A stretch of DNA of 64,000 bases from Streptomyces beihaiensis (GTDB lineage: Bacteria; Actinomycetota; Actinomycetes; Streptomycetales; Streptomycetaceae), in contig NZ_JAPHNL010000321.1 in assembly GCF_026274175.1 (NCBI RefSeq), positions 21,758 to 85,757 on the forward strand, in the 5' to 3' direction. Positions within the stretch are counted from its first letter, which is position 1, and the number at the start of each line of letters is the position of its first letter. The notes beneath the pieces are model-generated. The model searched no databases. It was not told the DNA's origin and saw only the letters and a program-made list of their open reading frames with translations. Shown here piece after piece: positions 1-14,515 of the stretch. A program made the translations under genes and the position numbers.

Positions 1-120
1 CCGGTCGATGGCCGTGAAGCCGTAGTGAGAGCACGACGGGTAGTACTTGCACACCGGACCCAGCAGCGGACTGATGGTCCACTGGTAGATCTTGATCAGG
101 GCGAGAAGCGGGTACTTCAT
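1..120 (-). CDS. yidD: YidD membrane protein insertion efficiency factor (partial, N-terminal part)
   Basis: The reverse strand reads [20 protein letters not shown] and continues with [11 protein letters not shown], the cysteine-containing signature of YidD (small membrane-associated proteins that assist YidC-dependent membrane insertion). The ATG at 120 overlaps the rnpA stop codon by 4 bp (ATGA), so the two genes are probably translationally coupled. Only the first 40 codons lie in the window; the rest runs off the left edge. The position directly downstream of rnpA is the standard arrangement beside bacterial origins, which supports the call. Confidence 0.93.
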   Translation of the reverse strand, partial: MKYPLLALIKIYQWTISPLLGPVCKYYPSCSHYGFTAIDR

Positions 121-488
121 CGCACGCCCCCTCCTAGGAGCCGCCGCAGCGCGGCATCCAGGTCTCGGGCCAGCTGTGCGTGGGTCGCGTCACCCGCGCC
201 GGGCAACGCGCGTACGACTACCAGGCTACCTGGGGGCAGCAGGATCACTCGGTCACGCATGAGGTGGCGCAACTTGCGCTTCACCGCGTTCCGTACGACG
301 GCTCCACCCACGGCCTTGCTCACGACGAAACCCGCACGCGGCGGGGGAACGCTCTCCCCCAGCGCGTGCGGGTCCGGTGAACCGCTGCGTAGATGGACGA
401 CGAGAAGCGGGCGTCCGGCCCGGCGTCCTCGGCGTACCGCGGTCGCGAAGTCCTCGCGCCGCCTCAGCCGATACTCGGTAGGCAGCAC
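117..488 (-). CDS. rnpA: Ribonuclease P protein component
   Basis: A basic protein of 123 residues that binds the RNase P RNA for 5' maturation of tRNAs. The start is taken as the GTG at 488 ([20 protein letters not shown] follows), because homologous proteins begin at this LPTExRL motif; the open frame continues further upstream but that extension overlaps the rpmH region and has no family support. The conserved RNA-binding stretch ([11 protein letters not shown]) lies in the middle. It follows rpmH by 19 bp and overlaps yidD by 4 bp, forming the leftward rpmH-rnpA-yidD operon that faces dnaA. Confidence 0.95.
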   Translation of the reverse strand: MLPTEYRLRRREDFATAVRRGRRAGRPLLVVHLRSGSPDPHALGESVPPPRAGFVVSKAVGGAVVRNAVKRKLRHLMRDRVILLPPGSLVVVRALPGAGDATHAQLARDLDAALRRLLGGGVR

Positions 489-507
489 GTCATGACCTGT
501 GGTGCGA

Positions 508-645
508 TCAGGCGGACAGGCGGGCGCGACCCTTGCCACGGCGGGACGCGAGAATCGCGCGGCCGGCACGGGTGCGCATCCGCAGCCGGAAGCCGTGGGT
601 CTTCGCGCGACGACGGTTGTTCGGCTGGAAGGTGCGCTTGCTCAC
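508..645 (-). CDS. rpmH: 50S ribosomal protein L34
   Basis: The reverse frame encodes 45 residues starting [20 protein letters not shown] and ending KGRARLSA, which is bacterial L34 at its usual length. The start codon is GTG at 645. It is the first gene of the leftward rpmH-rnpA-yidD group, divergent from dnaA across about 400 bp. Confidence 0.97.
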   Translation of the reverse strand: MSKRTFQPNNRRRAKTHGFRLRMRTRAGRAILASRRGKGRARLSA

Positions 646-1052
646 TCGGGGGCTCCAGAAGAAATCGTGTGGTGGCGGGACATCGCCTGGCTGTCACCGT
701 GCGCCCACGAGTAGCTCGCAATACGCCCGAGTGCACCGCTAGACGGCCCGCGAAGATTCGGGGACCGTGACCTTGCCCATCGGAGGCAGGCGGCAGCAGC
801 CATCGACAACTCGACCTGGTCACGGTACGCGGGGCTACGCCATCCGGTCAAACCGGGGCCGCACGGGAGACACTGTCCACAGGCTGGGGACAACAACTTG
901 AACCGCGACGGTCGCGCTGACTACCGTGGCTGAACTCCGATTCGTTCCCTTCTCACCGCCCCACCCGATTTTTGTCCGACCCGGCTCGGACCCTTCCACC
1001 CGACCCGTCCCCGGAATCACACGTTCGTGGGACCAGCGAGAGAGCGTGCCCT
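646..1052. promoter_or_regulatory. Divergent rpmH/dnaA control region with DnaA boxes
   Basis: This 407-bp gap separates divergent rpmH and dnaA, so it must hold promoters in both directions. Two near-consensus DnaA boxes sit close together: CTGTCCACA at 873-881 and, in the opposite orientation, TGGGGACAA at 885-893. They lie about 160 bp before the dnaA start, as expected for autoregulation of dnaA, which has been described in Streptomyces. I could not fix a specific -10/-35 pair with confidence. Confidence 0.6.
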
Positions 1053-3146
1053 GTGGCTGACGTACCTGCCGATCTTGCCGCAGTGTGGCCACGAGTCCTG
1101 GAACAGCTCCTCGGCGAGGGACACGGGCAGGGTGTGGAGACGAAGGACGAACACTGGATCCGCCGCTGCCAGCCGCTGGCCCTGGTCGCCGACACCGCGC
1201 TGCTGGCCGTGCCCAACGAGTTCGCCAAGGGCGTGCTCGAAGGGCGCCTCGCCCCGGTCGTCAGCGAGACGCTCAGCCGCGAGTGCGGCCGCCCCATCCG
1301 CATCGCGATCACGGTCGACGACACCGTCGGCGAACCGCCCGCCCCCGCCCCCGCGCCCTCCGCAACCGCCACCACCGCAGCGTCCTCCTCGCAGCCCGCG
1401 CGCTACGAGGACGCCGAGCTCCCGGTTCCACACGGCGGGCAGGGACACGACACGTACGAGGGGTACGGCGACGGCTACCGGGCCGACGGCTACGACACCT
1501 ACGGCGGCTACGAGCGCCGTGGCCCGGACGACCGCGACCGCGACCGTGGCCAGGACCGCGGCCAGGACCGCGGCTCCGGCCAGGGTCAGCGCGCCGCCGA
1601 CCAGCTCCCCACGGCGCGCCCCGCCTACCCGGACTACCAGCGCCCCGAACCCGGCGCCTGGCCGCGACCGCAGCAGGACGAGTACAGCTGGCAGCAGCCG
1701 CGGCTGGGCTTCCCGGAGCGGGACCCGTACGCGACACCCCCGCAGCAGCCCCAGCACGACTACCGCCAGCAGGGCTACGAGCCCGAGCGCGGCCGCTACG
1801 ACGAGCGCGGACCCTACGAGGAGCGCGCACCCCACGAGGGCCGCCCCGCCTACGACGAGCGGCCCGCCTACGACGAGCGCCCGTCCTACGGCGAAGAACG
1901 CCCCTACGGCGAGGACCGAGGCGGCTACGACGACCGCACAGGGGCCTCGCAGCACCAGCTCGACCGCCCGCCGCGCCGCGATCCGGCCGAGCCCCCGATG
2001 GGCGGCGCCCGCCCCGGCCAGGACAGCGGTCCCGGTCCCGGCCGGGGCGTGCCCAGCGGCGCCCCCGGACCGCTGGCCGCGCAGCCCGCGCCGGCGACCG
2101 GACCGGGCGAACCGACCGCACGCCTCAACCCCAAGTACCTCTTCGACACCTTCGTCATCGGCGCGTCGAACCGTTTCGCCCACGCCGCCGCGGTCGCCGT
2201 CGCCGAAGCGCCCGCCAAGGCGTACAACCCCCTCTTCATCTACGGGGAGTCGGGCCTCGGCAAGACGCACCTGCTGCACGCCATCGGGCACTACGCGCGC
2301 AGCCTCTACCCCGGCACGCGCGTGCGGTACGTGAGCTCGGAGGAGTTCACCAACGAGTTCATCAACTCCATCCGCGACGGCAAGGGCGACAGCTTCCGCA
2401 AGCGCTACCGCGAGATGGACATCCTGCTCGTCGACGACATCCAGTTCCTCGCGGACAAGGAGTCGACGCAGGAGGAGTTCTTCCACACCTTCAACACGCT
2501 CCACAACGCCAACAAGCAGATCGTGCTCTCCAGCGACCGGCCGCCCAAGCAGCTGGTGACCCTGGAGGACCGGTTGCGCAATCGTTTCGAGTGGGGCCTG
2601 ATCACGGACGTCCAGCCGCCCGAGCTGGAGACCCGTATCGCCATCCTCCGCAAGAAGGCCGTGCAGGAGCAGCTGAACGCCCCACCGGAGGTGCTGGAGT
2701 TCATCGCCTCGCGGATCTCGCGCAACATCCGTGAGCTGGAAGGGGCGTTGATCCGGGTCACGGCGTTCGCGTCGCTGAACCGGCAGCCGGTCGACCTGGG
2801 GCTCACCGAGATCGTCCTCAAGGACCTCATCCCAGGTGGCGAGGACGCGGCGCCGGAGATCACCGCGACGGCGATCATGGCCGCCACCGCGGACTACTTC
2901 GGTCAGACGGTGGAGGACCTGTGCGGCTCCTCGCGCAGCCGCGTCCTGGTGACGGCACGGCAGATCGCGATGTACCTGTGCCGTGAGCTGACGGACCTCT
3001 CCCTGCCGAAGATCGGCGCCCAGTTCGGCGGCCGCGACCACACGACGGTCATGCACGCGGACCGCAAGATCCGGGCCCTGATGGCCGAGCGGCGCTCGAT
3101 CTACAACCAGGTCACCGAGCTCACCAACCGCATCAAGAACGGCTGA
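1053..3146 (+). CDS. dnaA: Chromosomal replication initiator protein DnaA
   Basis: Protein of 697 residues. The GTG at 1053 is chosen because the product then begins [19 protein letters not shown], the usual Streptomyces DnaA N-terminus (domain I, DnaB interaction). Residues about 120-350 form an unusually long domain II, rich in Tyr, Arg, Gln and Pro with YDERP-type repeats. The AAA+ domain follows, with Walker [10 protein letters not shown] and Walker [11 protein letters not shown]. The C-terminal domain IV carries the DnaA-box signature [14 protein letters not shown]. Most bacterial DnaA proteins are about 450 residues; the extra length is nearly all domain II, typical of Streptomyces. It binds the boxes in the oriC immediately downstream. 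Confidence 0.98.
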   Translation: MADVPADLAAVWPRVLEQLLGEGHGQGVETKDEHWIRRCQPLALVADTALLAVPNEFAKGVLEGRLAPVVSETLSRECGRPIRIAITVDDTVGEPPAPAPAPSATATTAASSSQPARYEDAELPVPHGGQGHDTYEGYGDGYRADGYDTYGGYERRGPDDRDRDRGQDRGQDRGSGQGQRAADQLPTARPAYPDYQRPEPGAWPRPQQDEYSWQQPRLGFPERDPYATPPQQPQHDYRQQGYEPERGRYDERGPYEERAPHEGRPAYDERPAYDERPSYGEERPYGEDRGGYDDRTGASQHQLDRPPRRDPAEPPMGGARPGQDSGPGPGRGVPSGAPGPLAAQPAPATGPGEPTARLNPKYLFDTFVIGASNRFAHAAAVAVAEAPAKAYNPLFIYGESGLGKTHLLHAIGHYARSLYPGTRVRYVSSEEFTNEFINSIRDGKGDSFRKRYREMDILLVDDIQFLADKESTQEEFFHTFNTLHNANKQIVLSSDRPPKQLVTLEDRLRNRFEWGLITDVQPPELETRIAILRKKAVQEQLNAPPEVLEFIASRISRNIRELEGALIRVTAFASLNRQPVDLGLTEIVLKDLIPGGEDAAPEITATAIMAATADYFGQTVEDLCGSSRSRVLVTARQIAMYLCRELTDLSLPKIGAQFGGRDHTTVMHADRKIRALMAERRSIYNQVTELTNRIKNG

Positions 3147-4053
3147 CAGCGGCCACCGCGCCGCGCCTGAGGGCGCTTCGGGAGGACTCCCGGAGCGCCC
3201 TTCGTGCGTTCGCCGTTCGGGTACGGGACGCGGCGCCCGCCGTCCTGTGTTCGATTTCCAGGGGGGTTACGGCCGTTCTCCACAGATCCGGCAAGTTTCT
3301 CCGATCCACAGGTTGGGGACCGCGAAGTTGTCCATACTGCATCCACAGGAGGACCGGGTGGCAAGGCGTCGGGCCAGGTCAGTGCCCTGTGGATTGGTGG
3401 AAACCCGATCTCCACAGCCTGTGGACGGATCTTTCGTCCACAGGGTGTGCACGACGTTGTCCACCGCCTGCCCACAGGACCGGATCGGTTCTGCACAGCG
3501 ATCGACGGCTTCTCCACACCGCTGTCCACTGTTCGGCAACGCGACGCGCGTCGTCACCGCCATGAGTGAAAGGCGTCACATCAGGGTGCCGGGTTGGGCT
3601 GTGGGAAACCTGGGTAAAGCTGGGGACGGCTCTGGGGAGAAGTCGCCTCTGCCTGTGCATCGGGTGTGCAGAACTTTCCGCCGTCCACAGCGAGGGCCGG
3701 TTGTCCACGGGCACCGCCCACAGGACCGGTGGACAAAAAACCGCTGCTGACCTGCGGATACTTAGTTGTCCACGGTTTCCACAGGCCCTACTACTACTCC
3801 CGACTAGAGAGAGCCCGGAAATCGTTTTGAAGCGGGGGCTGTGCACAACTCGCTCCCGGCGGTCCGACTGCCGCTCGGCACGACTTGACCCCGACCGGCA
3901 CCAGCTGTCAGTGCCGTGCGTCAGACTGGTCCCCGGTGTTCTCCCCATCGGTGGGCGCAGCGACACCACACCTGCCGGAGCGGACCAGACGCGCGGCAGA
4001 CCGAAGACCAACGCAGGGCGAGAGCAGCCAGCAACAGCAGGAGGCGGCTTACG
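3147..4053. other. oriC: Chromosomal origin of replication, oriC (dnaA-dnaN intergenic)
   Basis: This roughly 0.9-kb non-coding interval holds about 18 or more matches to the DnaA box TTGTCCACA with up to two mismatches, in both orientations and two clusters. Cluster one includes 3276-3284, 3302-3310, 3328-3336, 3388-3396 (reverse), 3408-3416, 3420-3428 (reverse), 3434-3442, 3457-3465, 3468-3476, 3510-3518, 3522-3530 and 3600-3608 (reverse). Cluster two includes 3681-3689, 3701-3709, 3728-3736 (reverse), 3766-3774, 3775-3783 and 3840-3848 (reverse). Two clusters between dnaA and dnaN match the known Streptomyces oriC architecture. The last roughly 200 bp before dnaN carry few boxes and probably hold the dnaN promoter. 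Confidence 0.95.
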
Positions 4054-5184
4054 GTGAAGATCCGGGTGGAACGCGACGTACTCGCGGAGGCAGTGGCCTG
4101 GGCGGCGCGCAGCCTCCCGGCACGACCGCCCGCGCCCGTCCTCGCGGGCCTTCTGCTGAAGGCCGAGGAAGGCGCGCTCAGCCTGTCCAGCTTCGACTAC
4201 GAGGTCTCGGCGCGCGTCTCGGTGGACGCGGAGGTCGACGAGGAGGGCACGGTCCTCGTCTCCGGCCGCCTGCTCGCCGACATCTGCCGCGCCCTGCCCA
4301 ACCGCCCGGTGGAGATCTCCACAGACGGTGTACGGGCGACCGTGGTCTGCGGCTCCTCGCGGTTCACCCTCCACACGCTGCCTGTGGAGGAGTACCCGGC
4401 GCTGCCGCAGATGCCGACCGCCACGGGCACGGTGCCGGGCGAGGTCTTCGCCGCCGCCGCCTCCCAGGTGGCCATCGCCGCGGGCCGCGACGACACGCTG
4501 CCCGTCCTGACCGGTGTGCGCATCGAGATCGAGGGCGACACGGTCACGCTGGCCTCCACCGACCGCTACCGCTTCGCGGTCCGCGAGTTCCTGTGGAAGC
4601 CGGAGGACCCGGAGGCGTCCGCGGTCGCCCTGGTGCCCGCCAAGACGCTCCTGGACACCGCCAAGGCGCTCACGAGCGGCGACACGGTCACGCTCGCGCT
4701 CTCCGGCTCCGGAGCGGGCGAGGGCCTCATCGGCTTCGAGGGCGCGGGCCGCCGCACCACGACCCGCCTCCTGGAAGGCGACCTGCCGAAGTACCGCACG
4801 CTGTTCCCGACGGAGTTCAACTCCGTGGCCGTCATCGAGACCGCCCCCTTCGTGGAGGCCGTCAAGCGTGTGGCCCTGGTCGCCGAGCGCAACACTCCGG
4901 TGCGGCTGAGCTTCGAGCAGGGTGTGCTCATCCTGGAGGCCGGTTCCAGCGACGACGCGCAGGCTGTGGAGCGGGTGGACGCGCAGCTGGAGGGCGACGA
5001 CATCTCGATCGCCTTCAACCCGACCTTCCTGCTCGACGGCCTGAGCGCGATCGACTCCCCGGTGGCGCAGCTGTCGTTCACGACGTCCACCAAGCCCGCG
5101 CTGCTCAGCGGCAAGCCGGCGGTCGACGCGGAGGCGGACGAGGCGTACAAGTACCTGATCATGCCGGTGCGGCTGTCGGGCTGA
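4054..5184 (+). CDS. dnaN: DNA polymerase III subunit beta (sliding clamp)
   Basis: Protein of 376 residues, the normal clamp length, beginning VKIRVERDVLAEAVAWAARS at a GTG preceded by AGGAGG. Three successive clamp folds are recognisable, with conserved blocks such as PVLTGVRIE and STDRYRFAVRE and the C-terminal end YLIMPVRLSG. It forms the ring that holds the replicative polymerase on DNA. The preceding oriC and the following gnd and recF give the usual actinobacterial order. An AT-poor gap of 569 bp with a nested inverted repeat follows. Confidence 0.97.
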   Translation: MKIRVERDVLAEAVAWAARSLPARPPAPVLAGLLLKAEEGALSLSSFDYEVSARVSVDAEVDEEGTVLVSGRLLADICRALPNRPVEISTDGVRATVVCGSSRFTLHTLPVEEYPALPQMPTATGTVPGEVFAAAASQVAIAAGRDDTLPVLTGVRIEIEGDTVTLASTDRYRFAVREFLWKPEDPEASAVALVPAKTLLDTAKALTSGDTVTLALSGSGAGEGLIGFEGAGRRTTTRLLEGDLPKYRTLFPTEFNSVAVIETAPFVEAVKRVALVAERNTPVRLSFEQGVLILEAGSSDDAQAVERVDAQLEGDDISIAFNPTFLLDGLSAIDSPVAQLSFTTSTKPALLSGKPAVDAEADEAYKYLIMPVRLSG

Positions 5185-5293
5185 GGCCGCCGTGAGCCGA
5201 GGGCGGTGCCAAAAGGCGGTCCCGTCAGGGCCGGGCGTTCGGGCTTTCGCGTGAGCGGCCATGCCCACAGGCGCGCGCGGACGGCCGGACTCA

Positions 5294-5688
5294 GGGCCTG
5301 TCCGGCGGATCTCGCCGGGGCCGCGGGGTCCGGCACGCACGTCTGCGGCATTGTCGTCGGTTGCCGACTCCCCCGGCCGAACCTAGTGCCCCGACAGGCA
5401 ACGTTCGCCCCGTCGCGACGCCCGGCACGCCCTCTCGCCGCACCGGCCGAAAGCCCAAGTACGTCCAGTACGAGGGCTTCCGGCCGGCACGCCGAGAGCA
5501 CGCACCGGACGCCGCTCCTTGACGGGCAAACGTTGCCTGCCGGAGCACTAGCTTCGCCCGGCTCGGCCGGGAGGCACCCCCTTCGCGTCGCCGCCCTCCT
5601 CTGCCTTGCGGCCGCACGCACCGGACCCCGCTCAGCAGCACCGATCGGCACGGTCGACCGAGTCCGACCCGATCCGCCGGACAGGCCC
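5294..5688. repeat. Nested inverted-repeat element between dnaN and gnd
   Basis: The dnaN-gnd gap (5185-5753) has no credible gene but contains nested palindromic structure. Outer arms are a perfect 18-bp inverted repeat, GGGCCTGTCCGGCGGATC at 5294-5311 and its complement at 5671-5688. Inside lies a longer imperfect inverted repeat: the arm from 5383 (CTAGTGCCCCGACAGGCAAC) is mirrored by the arm ending at 5551, and pairing continues with interruptions toward a centre near 5465. Open frames across it are probably spurious. It resembles a non-autonomous or dispersed palindromic repeat; no transposase is present. Confidence 0.65.
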
Positions 5689-5753
5689 TAGGCTCGGCGC
5701 AGGCACGGGCGCTCGCCCTGCCGCACGCCCCGTCGCAACGTAAGGAACCACTG

Positions 5754-6629
5754 ATGGAGCTCGGTCTCGTCGGCCTCGGCAAGATGGGCGGCAACATGCG
5801 CGAGCGCATCCGCCGCGCAGGCCACACCGTCATCGGCTACGACCGCAACCCGGACCTCGCGGACGTCCACAGCCTCAAGGAGCTGGTGGACGGGCTCAAG
5901 GGCCCGCGCGTGGTGTGGGTGATGGTGCCGGCCGGAGCCGCGACCCAGTCCACCATCGACGAGCTGGGCGACCTCCTCGCACCCGGCGACGTCGTCGTGG
6001 ACGGCGGGAACTCGCGCTGGACGGACGACGAGAAGCACGCCGCGGAGCTGACGGCCAAGGGCATCGGTTTCGTCGACTGCGGTGTCTCCGGCGGCGTCTG
6101 GGGCCTGGAGAACGGCTACGCGCTGATGTACGGCGGCTCCGCCGAGGACGTGGCGAAGGTCCAGCCGGTCTTCGACGCCCTCAAGCCAAAGGGCGCGTAC
6201 GGGGCCGTGCACGCGGGCAAGGTGGGCGCGGGCCACTTCGCGAAGATGGTCCACAACGGCATCGAGTACGCGATGATGCAGGCCTACGCCGAGGGCTGGG
6301 AGCTCCTTGAGGCCGCCGACTCGGTCACCGACGTGCGCGAGGTGTTCCGCTCCTGGCAGGAGGGCACCGTCATCCGCTCCTGGCTGCTCGACCTCGCCGT
6401 CAACGCCCTGGACGACGACGAGCACCTGGACAAGCTGCGCGGCTACGCGGCCGACTCCGGCGAGGGACGATGGACGGTGGAGGCCGCCATCGACCACGCC
6501 GTGCCGCTGCCCGCCATCACGGCGTCCCTGTTCGCGCGCTTCTCGTCGCGACAGGAGGACTCGCCGCAGATGAAGATGGTCGCGGCGCTGCGCAACCAGT
6601 TCGGCGGCCACGCCGTGGCGAAGAAGTGA
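5754..6629 (+). CDS. gnd: 6-phosphogluconate dehydrogenase (decarboxylating), short form
   Basis: Protein of 291 residues starting MELGLVGLGKMGGNMRERIR, a Rossmann GxGxMG dinucleotide-binding motif at the extreme N-terminus. The substrate motif GVSGGVWGLENGYALMYGG and the block HAGKVGAGHFAKMVHNGIEY with its catalytic lysine and asparagine are present. At about 290-300 residues it belongs to the short GndA/YqeC-like class rather than the 470-residue class. It oxidises 6-phosphogluconate to ribulose 5-phosphate and CO2 in the pentose phosphate pathway. Its place between dnaN and recF is characteristic of Streptomyces, not a functional link to replication. Confidence 0.92.
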   Translation: MELGLVGLGKMGGNMRERIRRAGHTVIGYDRNPDLADVHSLKELVDGLKGPRVVWVMVPAGAATQSTIDELGDLLAPGDVVVDGGNSRWTDDEKHAAELTAKGIGFVDCGVSGGVWGLENGYALMYGGSAEDVAKVQPVFDALKPKGAYGAVHAGKVGAGHFAKMVHNGIEYAMMQAYAEGWELLEAADSVTDVREVFRSWQEGTVIRSWLLDLAVNALDDDEHLDKLRGYAADSGEGRWTVEAAIDHAVPLPAITASLFARFSSRQEDSPQMKMVAALRNQFGGHAVAKK

Positions 6630-6662
6630 TCCCCGACCAGGAGTAGTCCGCGGCCGGGAGTC

Positions 6663-6731
6663 GTCCACAGCTGTGGACAGTCCTGGTCGGCGGGTGTTTC
6701 CGCAGTCGTTTCCGTAGTCGTTTCCGCAGTC
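6663..6731. promoter_or_regulatory. Palindromic DnaA-type sites and 12-bp tandem repeats in the recF leader
   Basis: The 146-bp gnd-recF gap contains a perfect 16-bp palindrome GTCCACAGCTGTGGAC (6663-6678), which is two DnaA half-sites back to back, followed by three tandem 12-bp units GTTTCCGCAGTC (6696-6707, 6708-6719 with one change, 6720-6731). They lie 45-110 bp upstream of the recF start. DnaA binding here is inference; the role of the 12-bp repeats is unknown. Confidence 0.5.
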
Positions 6732-6775
6732 GTTGTACACAGTTCGAGAGCTCCGGGGGAGGTCGGCCCACGACC

Positions 6776-7948
6776 ATGCACATCACCCACCTGTCGCTGG
6801 CCGACTTCCGCTCGTACTCCCGGGCCGAGGTCGCGCTCGACCCGGGCGTCACCGCGTTCGTGGGCCCCAACGGACAGGGCAAGACCAATCTCGTCGAGGC
6901 CGTCGGCTACCTGGCCCACCTGGGCAGCCACCGGGTCTCGACGGATGCGCCCCTGGTGCGCATGGGCGCCGAGCGGGCGGTGATCCGGGCCGCGGTCCGG
7001 CAGGGCGAGCGGCAGCAGCTGATCGAGCTCGAACTCAACCCAGGCAAGGCCAATCGCGCCCGTATCAACAGGTCGTCGCAGGTCAAGCCGCGTGATGTGC
7101 TCGGCATCGTACGGACCGTCCTGTTCGCCCCCGAGGATCTCGCCCTGGTCAAGGGGGACCCCGGTGAGCGGCGTCGTTTCCTCGACGAGCTGATCACCGC
7201 GCGGGCTCCGCGCATGGCGGGGGTCCGCTCCGACTACGACCGTGTCCTCAAGCAGCGCAACACCCTGCTGAAGTCGGCGGCCCTGGCCCGCCGCCACGGC
7301 GGCCGCTCCATGGACCTGTCGACGCTCGACGTGTGGGACCAGCACCTCGCGCGCGCGGGTGCGGAGCTGCTCGCCCAGCGGCTCGACCTGATCGCCGCGC
7401 TGCAGCCGCTGGCCGACAAGGCGTACGAGCAGCTGGCGCCCGGCGGTGGACCGGTCGCCCTGGAGTACAAGCCGTCCTCGCCGGACATCGTCGGGCGCGC
7501 GCGCGAGGAGCTCTACGAGCAGCTGCTCGCCGCCATGGAGGGTGCGCGCAAGCAGGAGATCGAGCGGGGCGTCACCCTGGTCGGCCCGCACCGCGACGAC
7601 CTGCTCCTCAAGCTGGGCCGACTGCCCGCCAAGGGCTACGCGAGCCACGGCGAGTCCTGGTCGTACGCGCTGGCGCTGCGCCTGGCCTCGTACGACCTGC
7701 TCAGGGCCGAGTCGTACGGGGGTGGCGAAGCCTCGTTCGAGGGCGGTGGCGGGAGACGGGCGGGCGAGCCGATCCTGGTGCTCGACGACGTCTTCGCCGA
7801 GCTGGACGCGCGCCGCAGGGAGCGGCTGGCCGAGCTGGTGGCGCCCGGCGAGCAGGTCCTGGTGACGGCGGCCGTGGACGACGATGTGCCGGATGTCCTG
7901 GCCGGCGCCAGGTACGCGGTCTCGGAGGGGACGGTGGAGCGGCTGTGA
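6776..7948 (+). CDS. recF: DNA replication and repair protein RecF
   Basis: Protein of 390 residues beginning [20 protein letters not shown]. Walker A is [13 protein letters not shown] near residue 30; the ABC-type signature and Walker B region ([12 protein letters not shown], then RRRERLAEL) are in the C-terminal third, as in SMC-like RecF ATPases. RecF with RecO and RecR loads RecA at single-stranded gaps. The stop overlaps the GTG of the following DUF721 gene by 4 bp (GTGA), so the two are probably co-translated. Confidence 0.97.
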   Translation: MHITHLSLADFRSYSRAEVALDPGVTAFVGPNGQGKTNLVEAVGYLAHLGSHRVSTDAPLVRMGAERAVIRAAVRQGERQQLIELELNPGKANRARINRSSQVKPRDVLGIVRTVLFAPEDLALVKGDPGERRRFLDELITARAPRMAGVRSDYDRVLKQRNTLLKSAALARRHGGRSMDLSTLDVWDQHLARAGAELLAQRLDLIAALQPLADKAYEQLAPGGGPVALEYKPSSPDIVGRAREELYEQLLAAMEGARKQEIERGVTLVGPHRDDLLLKLGRLPAKGYASHGESWSYALALRLASYDLLRAESYGGGEASFEGGGGRRAGEPILVLDDVFAELDARRRERLAELVAPGEQVLVTAAVDDDVPDVLAGARYAVSEGTVERL

Positions 7949-8520
7949 GCGCCGACGCGGGCCCGGGTGCCCCGAATCCCGGAGAGCGGCCGCAGGGCCC
8001 GGCTCCGGAGCCGTCCGGTGTCGACATGGCGCGGGTCGCCCTGCGCGCGGCGAAGGAGGCGGCACGCGCGCGGGGTGCCGCGGTGCAGCAGAGGAAGCAG
8101 GCGCGCCACGGTGGCGGCCTGCGGTCGGGGGCGCGGGCCGACGGCCGCGACCCGATGGGCCTGGGCTCGGCGATCAACCGGCTGATCACGGAGCGCGGCT
8201 GGGAGGCGCCCGCGGCGGTCGGCGGTGTCATGGGCCGCTGGCCGCAGATCGTCGGCGAGGACCTCGCCAGGCACTGCGAGCCGCAGCGGTACGACGAGGA
8301 CGAGCGCGTCCTGGTGGTGCAGTGCGACTCGGCGGCGTGGGCGACGCAGCTGCGCATGCTCGCTCCGACGCTGGTCAGGCGGCTCAACGAGGACCTGGGC
8401 CACGGCACCGTACGCCGTATCGACATCCGCAATCCGGGGGGCGGTCCGCGCCGCTACGGCCCCCTGCGGGCCCCCGGCGGCACGGGCCGCGACGGCGGGT
8501 ACGACGGCCCCTACGGCTGA
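7945..8520 (+). CDS. DUF721 / DciA-like protein
   Basis: Protein of 191 residues with a disordered, basic, Ala-rich N-terminus and a C-terminal DUF721 domain from about residue 70 ([20 protein letters not shown], then [19 protein letters not shown] and [15 protein letters not shown]). In bacteria that lack DnaC or DnaI, DciA proteins of this family help load the replicative helicase. That role fits the site between recF and gyrB but is inferred from the family. The GTG start overlaps the recF stop by 4 bp. Confidence 0.88.
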   Translation: MSADAGPGAPNPGERPQGPAPEPSGVDMARVALRAAKEAARARGAAVQQRKQARHGGGLRSGARADGRDPMGLGSAINRLITERGWEAPAAVGGVMGRWPQIVGEDLARHCEPQRYDEDERVLVVQCDSAAWATQLRMLAPTLVRRLNEDLGHGTVRRIDIRNPGGGPRRYGPLRAPGGTGRDGGYDGPYG

Positions 8521-10868
<2,348 letters not shown>

Positions 10869-10910
10869 GTCGGTCTCAGCTGACCGCAGCAGAAAGGATC
10901 TTCACCAGCA

Positions 10911-13547
<2,637 letters not shown>

Positions 13548-13565
13548 CACGAGGAGAGTGTCATC

Positions 13566-14300
13566 GTGGGCAGAGCCACGGGAGCAGGCTCTACCGGGAC
13601 ATCCACCGGTACGAGGACCGACGGGGGCCGCGGCTCCGCCCACGACACACAGGACTCCCCGGACGCGCAGGACGCGCCGGGCCCGAAGATCCCGAAGATC
13701 CCGCACGAGTCCCAAGGACCCCAGGGGGGAACAGTGACGGACACCCGAGGTCCGCAGACACAGCAGTACGAGGCCGGTGGCGGCGCCTTGCCCGGCGAGA
13801 GCCAGCAGGCACCGCAGCCGCAACAGGCCCAGCCGTACCACCCGCCGCAGGCGTACCAGCAGGGCGCCCAGACGCCGACGCCGGGCGGCGCGGTCCGCGT
13901 GCCGCGCACCGGGGCGCGCACCACCCCGCGCACCCGCAAGGCGCGCCTGCGTGTGGCCAAGGCCGACCCGTGGTCGGTGATGAAGGTCAGCTTCCTGCTC
14001 TCCATCGCGCTCGGCATCTGCACGATCGTCGCGGCGGCGGTGCTGTGGATGGTCATGGACGCGATGGGCGTCTTCTCCACGGTCGGCGGCACGATCTCCG
14101 AGGCGACGGGGTCCAACGAGTCCAACGGCTTCGACCTGCAGACCTTCCTCTCGCTCCCGCACGTCCTGATGTTCACCACGATCATCGCGGTCATCGACGT
14201 CGTCCTGGCGACGGCCCTGGCCACGCTCGGCGCGTTCATCTACAACCTCTCCGCGGGCTTCGTCGGCGGCGTCGAGCTCACGCTCGCCGAGGACGAGTAG
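13566..14300 (+). CDS. DUF3566 membrane protein
   Basis: Protein of 244 residues starting at GTG 13566 after GAGGAGAG. The first 130 residues are hydrophilic, rich in Gly, Thr, Gln and Pro, and presumably disordered and cytoplasmic. The C-terminal part is DUF3566: RKARLRVAKADPWSVMKVSF leads into a first membrane segment (about residues 139-165), then an extracytoplasmic loop and a second segment around ATALATLGAFIYNLSAGFVG. DUF3566 genes sit immediately after gyrA in many actinobacteria; the biochemical role is not known to me. It is probably co-transcribed with gyrA. Confidence 0.85.
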   Translation: MGRATGAGSTGTSTGTRTDGGRGSAHDTQDSPDAQDAPGPKIPKIPHESQGPQGGTVTDTRGPQTQQYEAGGGALPGESQQAPQPQQAQPYHPPQAYQQGAQTPTPGGAVRVPRTGARTTPRTRKARLRVAKADPWSVMKVSFLLSIALGICTIVAAAVLWMVMDAMGVFSTVGGTISEATGSNESNGFDLQTFLSLPHVLMFTTIIAVIDVVLATALATLGAFIYNLSAGFVGGVELTLAEDE

Positions 14301-14398
14301 CCGTTCCGGGCGGGTCGGCCCTATCGATTTTGGGACTGGCCGCCTGGTGCGCTAATCTTCAGAGGTCAGCGCGCGGGACACACCCCGCAGAGCGCGGC

Positions 14399-14472
14399 GG
14401 GGCTATAGCTCAGTTGGTTAGAGCGCATCCCTGATAAGGATGAGGCCACAGGTTCAAATCCTGTTAGCCCCA
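14399..14472 (+). tRNA. tRNA-Ile (anticodon GAT)
   Basis: A 74-nt cloverleaf: acceptor strands GGGGCTA (14399-14405) and TAGCCCC (14465-14471), D arm AGCTCAGTTGGTTAGAGC, anticodon arm CATCC-CTGATAA-GGATG giving anticodon GAT, and T arm with GTTCAAATC. The discriminator is A and CCA is not encoded. Its position downstream of gyrA is common in actinobacteria. Confidence 0.97.
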
Positions 14473-14477
14473 CAGTT

Positions 14478-14515
14478 GCGAGAAGGTGCTTCCCATGGTG
14501 GAAGCACCTTCTCGC
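14478..14515 (+). terminator. Intrinsic-type terminator after tRNA-Ile
   Basis: A perfect 16-bp stem (14478-14493 with 14500-14515) encloses a 6-nt loop CATGGT and is followed by TGTTT. It begins 6 bp after the tRNA and should end its transcript. Confidence 0.85.

Noticed and set aside
1017-3056. A 679-residue antisense frame over dnaA
   Set aside because: Shadow of the DnaA coding frame, without start signal or domains.
5206-5691. Open frames in the dnaN-gnd gap
   Set aside because: They run through the nested inverted repeats on both strands and show no conserved domain; explained better as a non-coding repeat.
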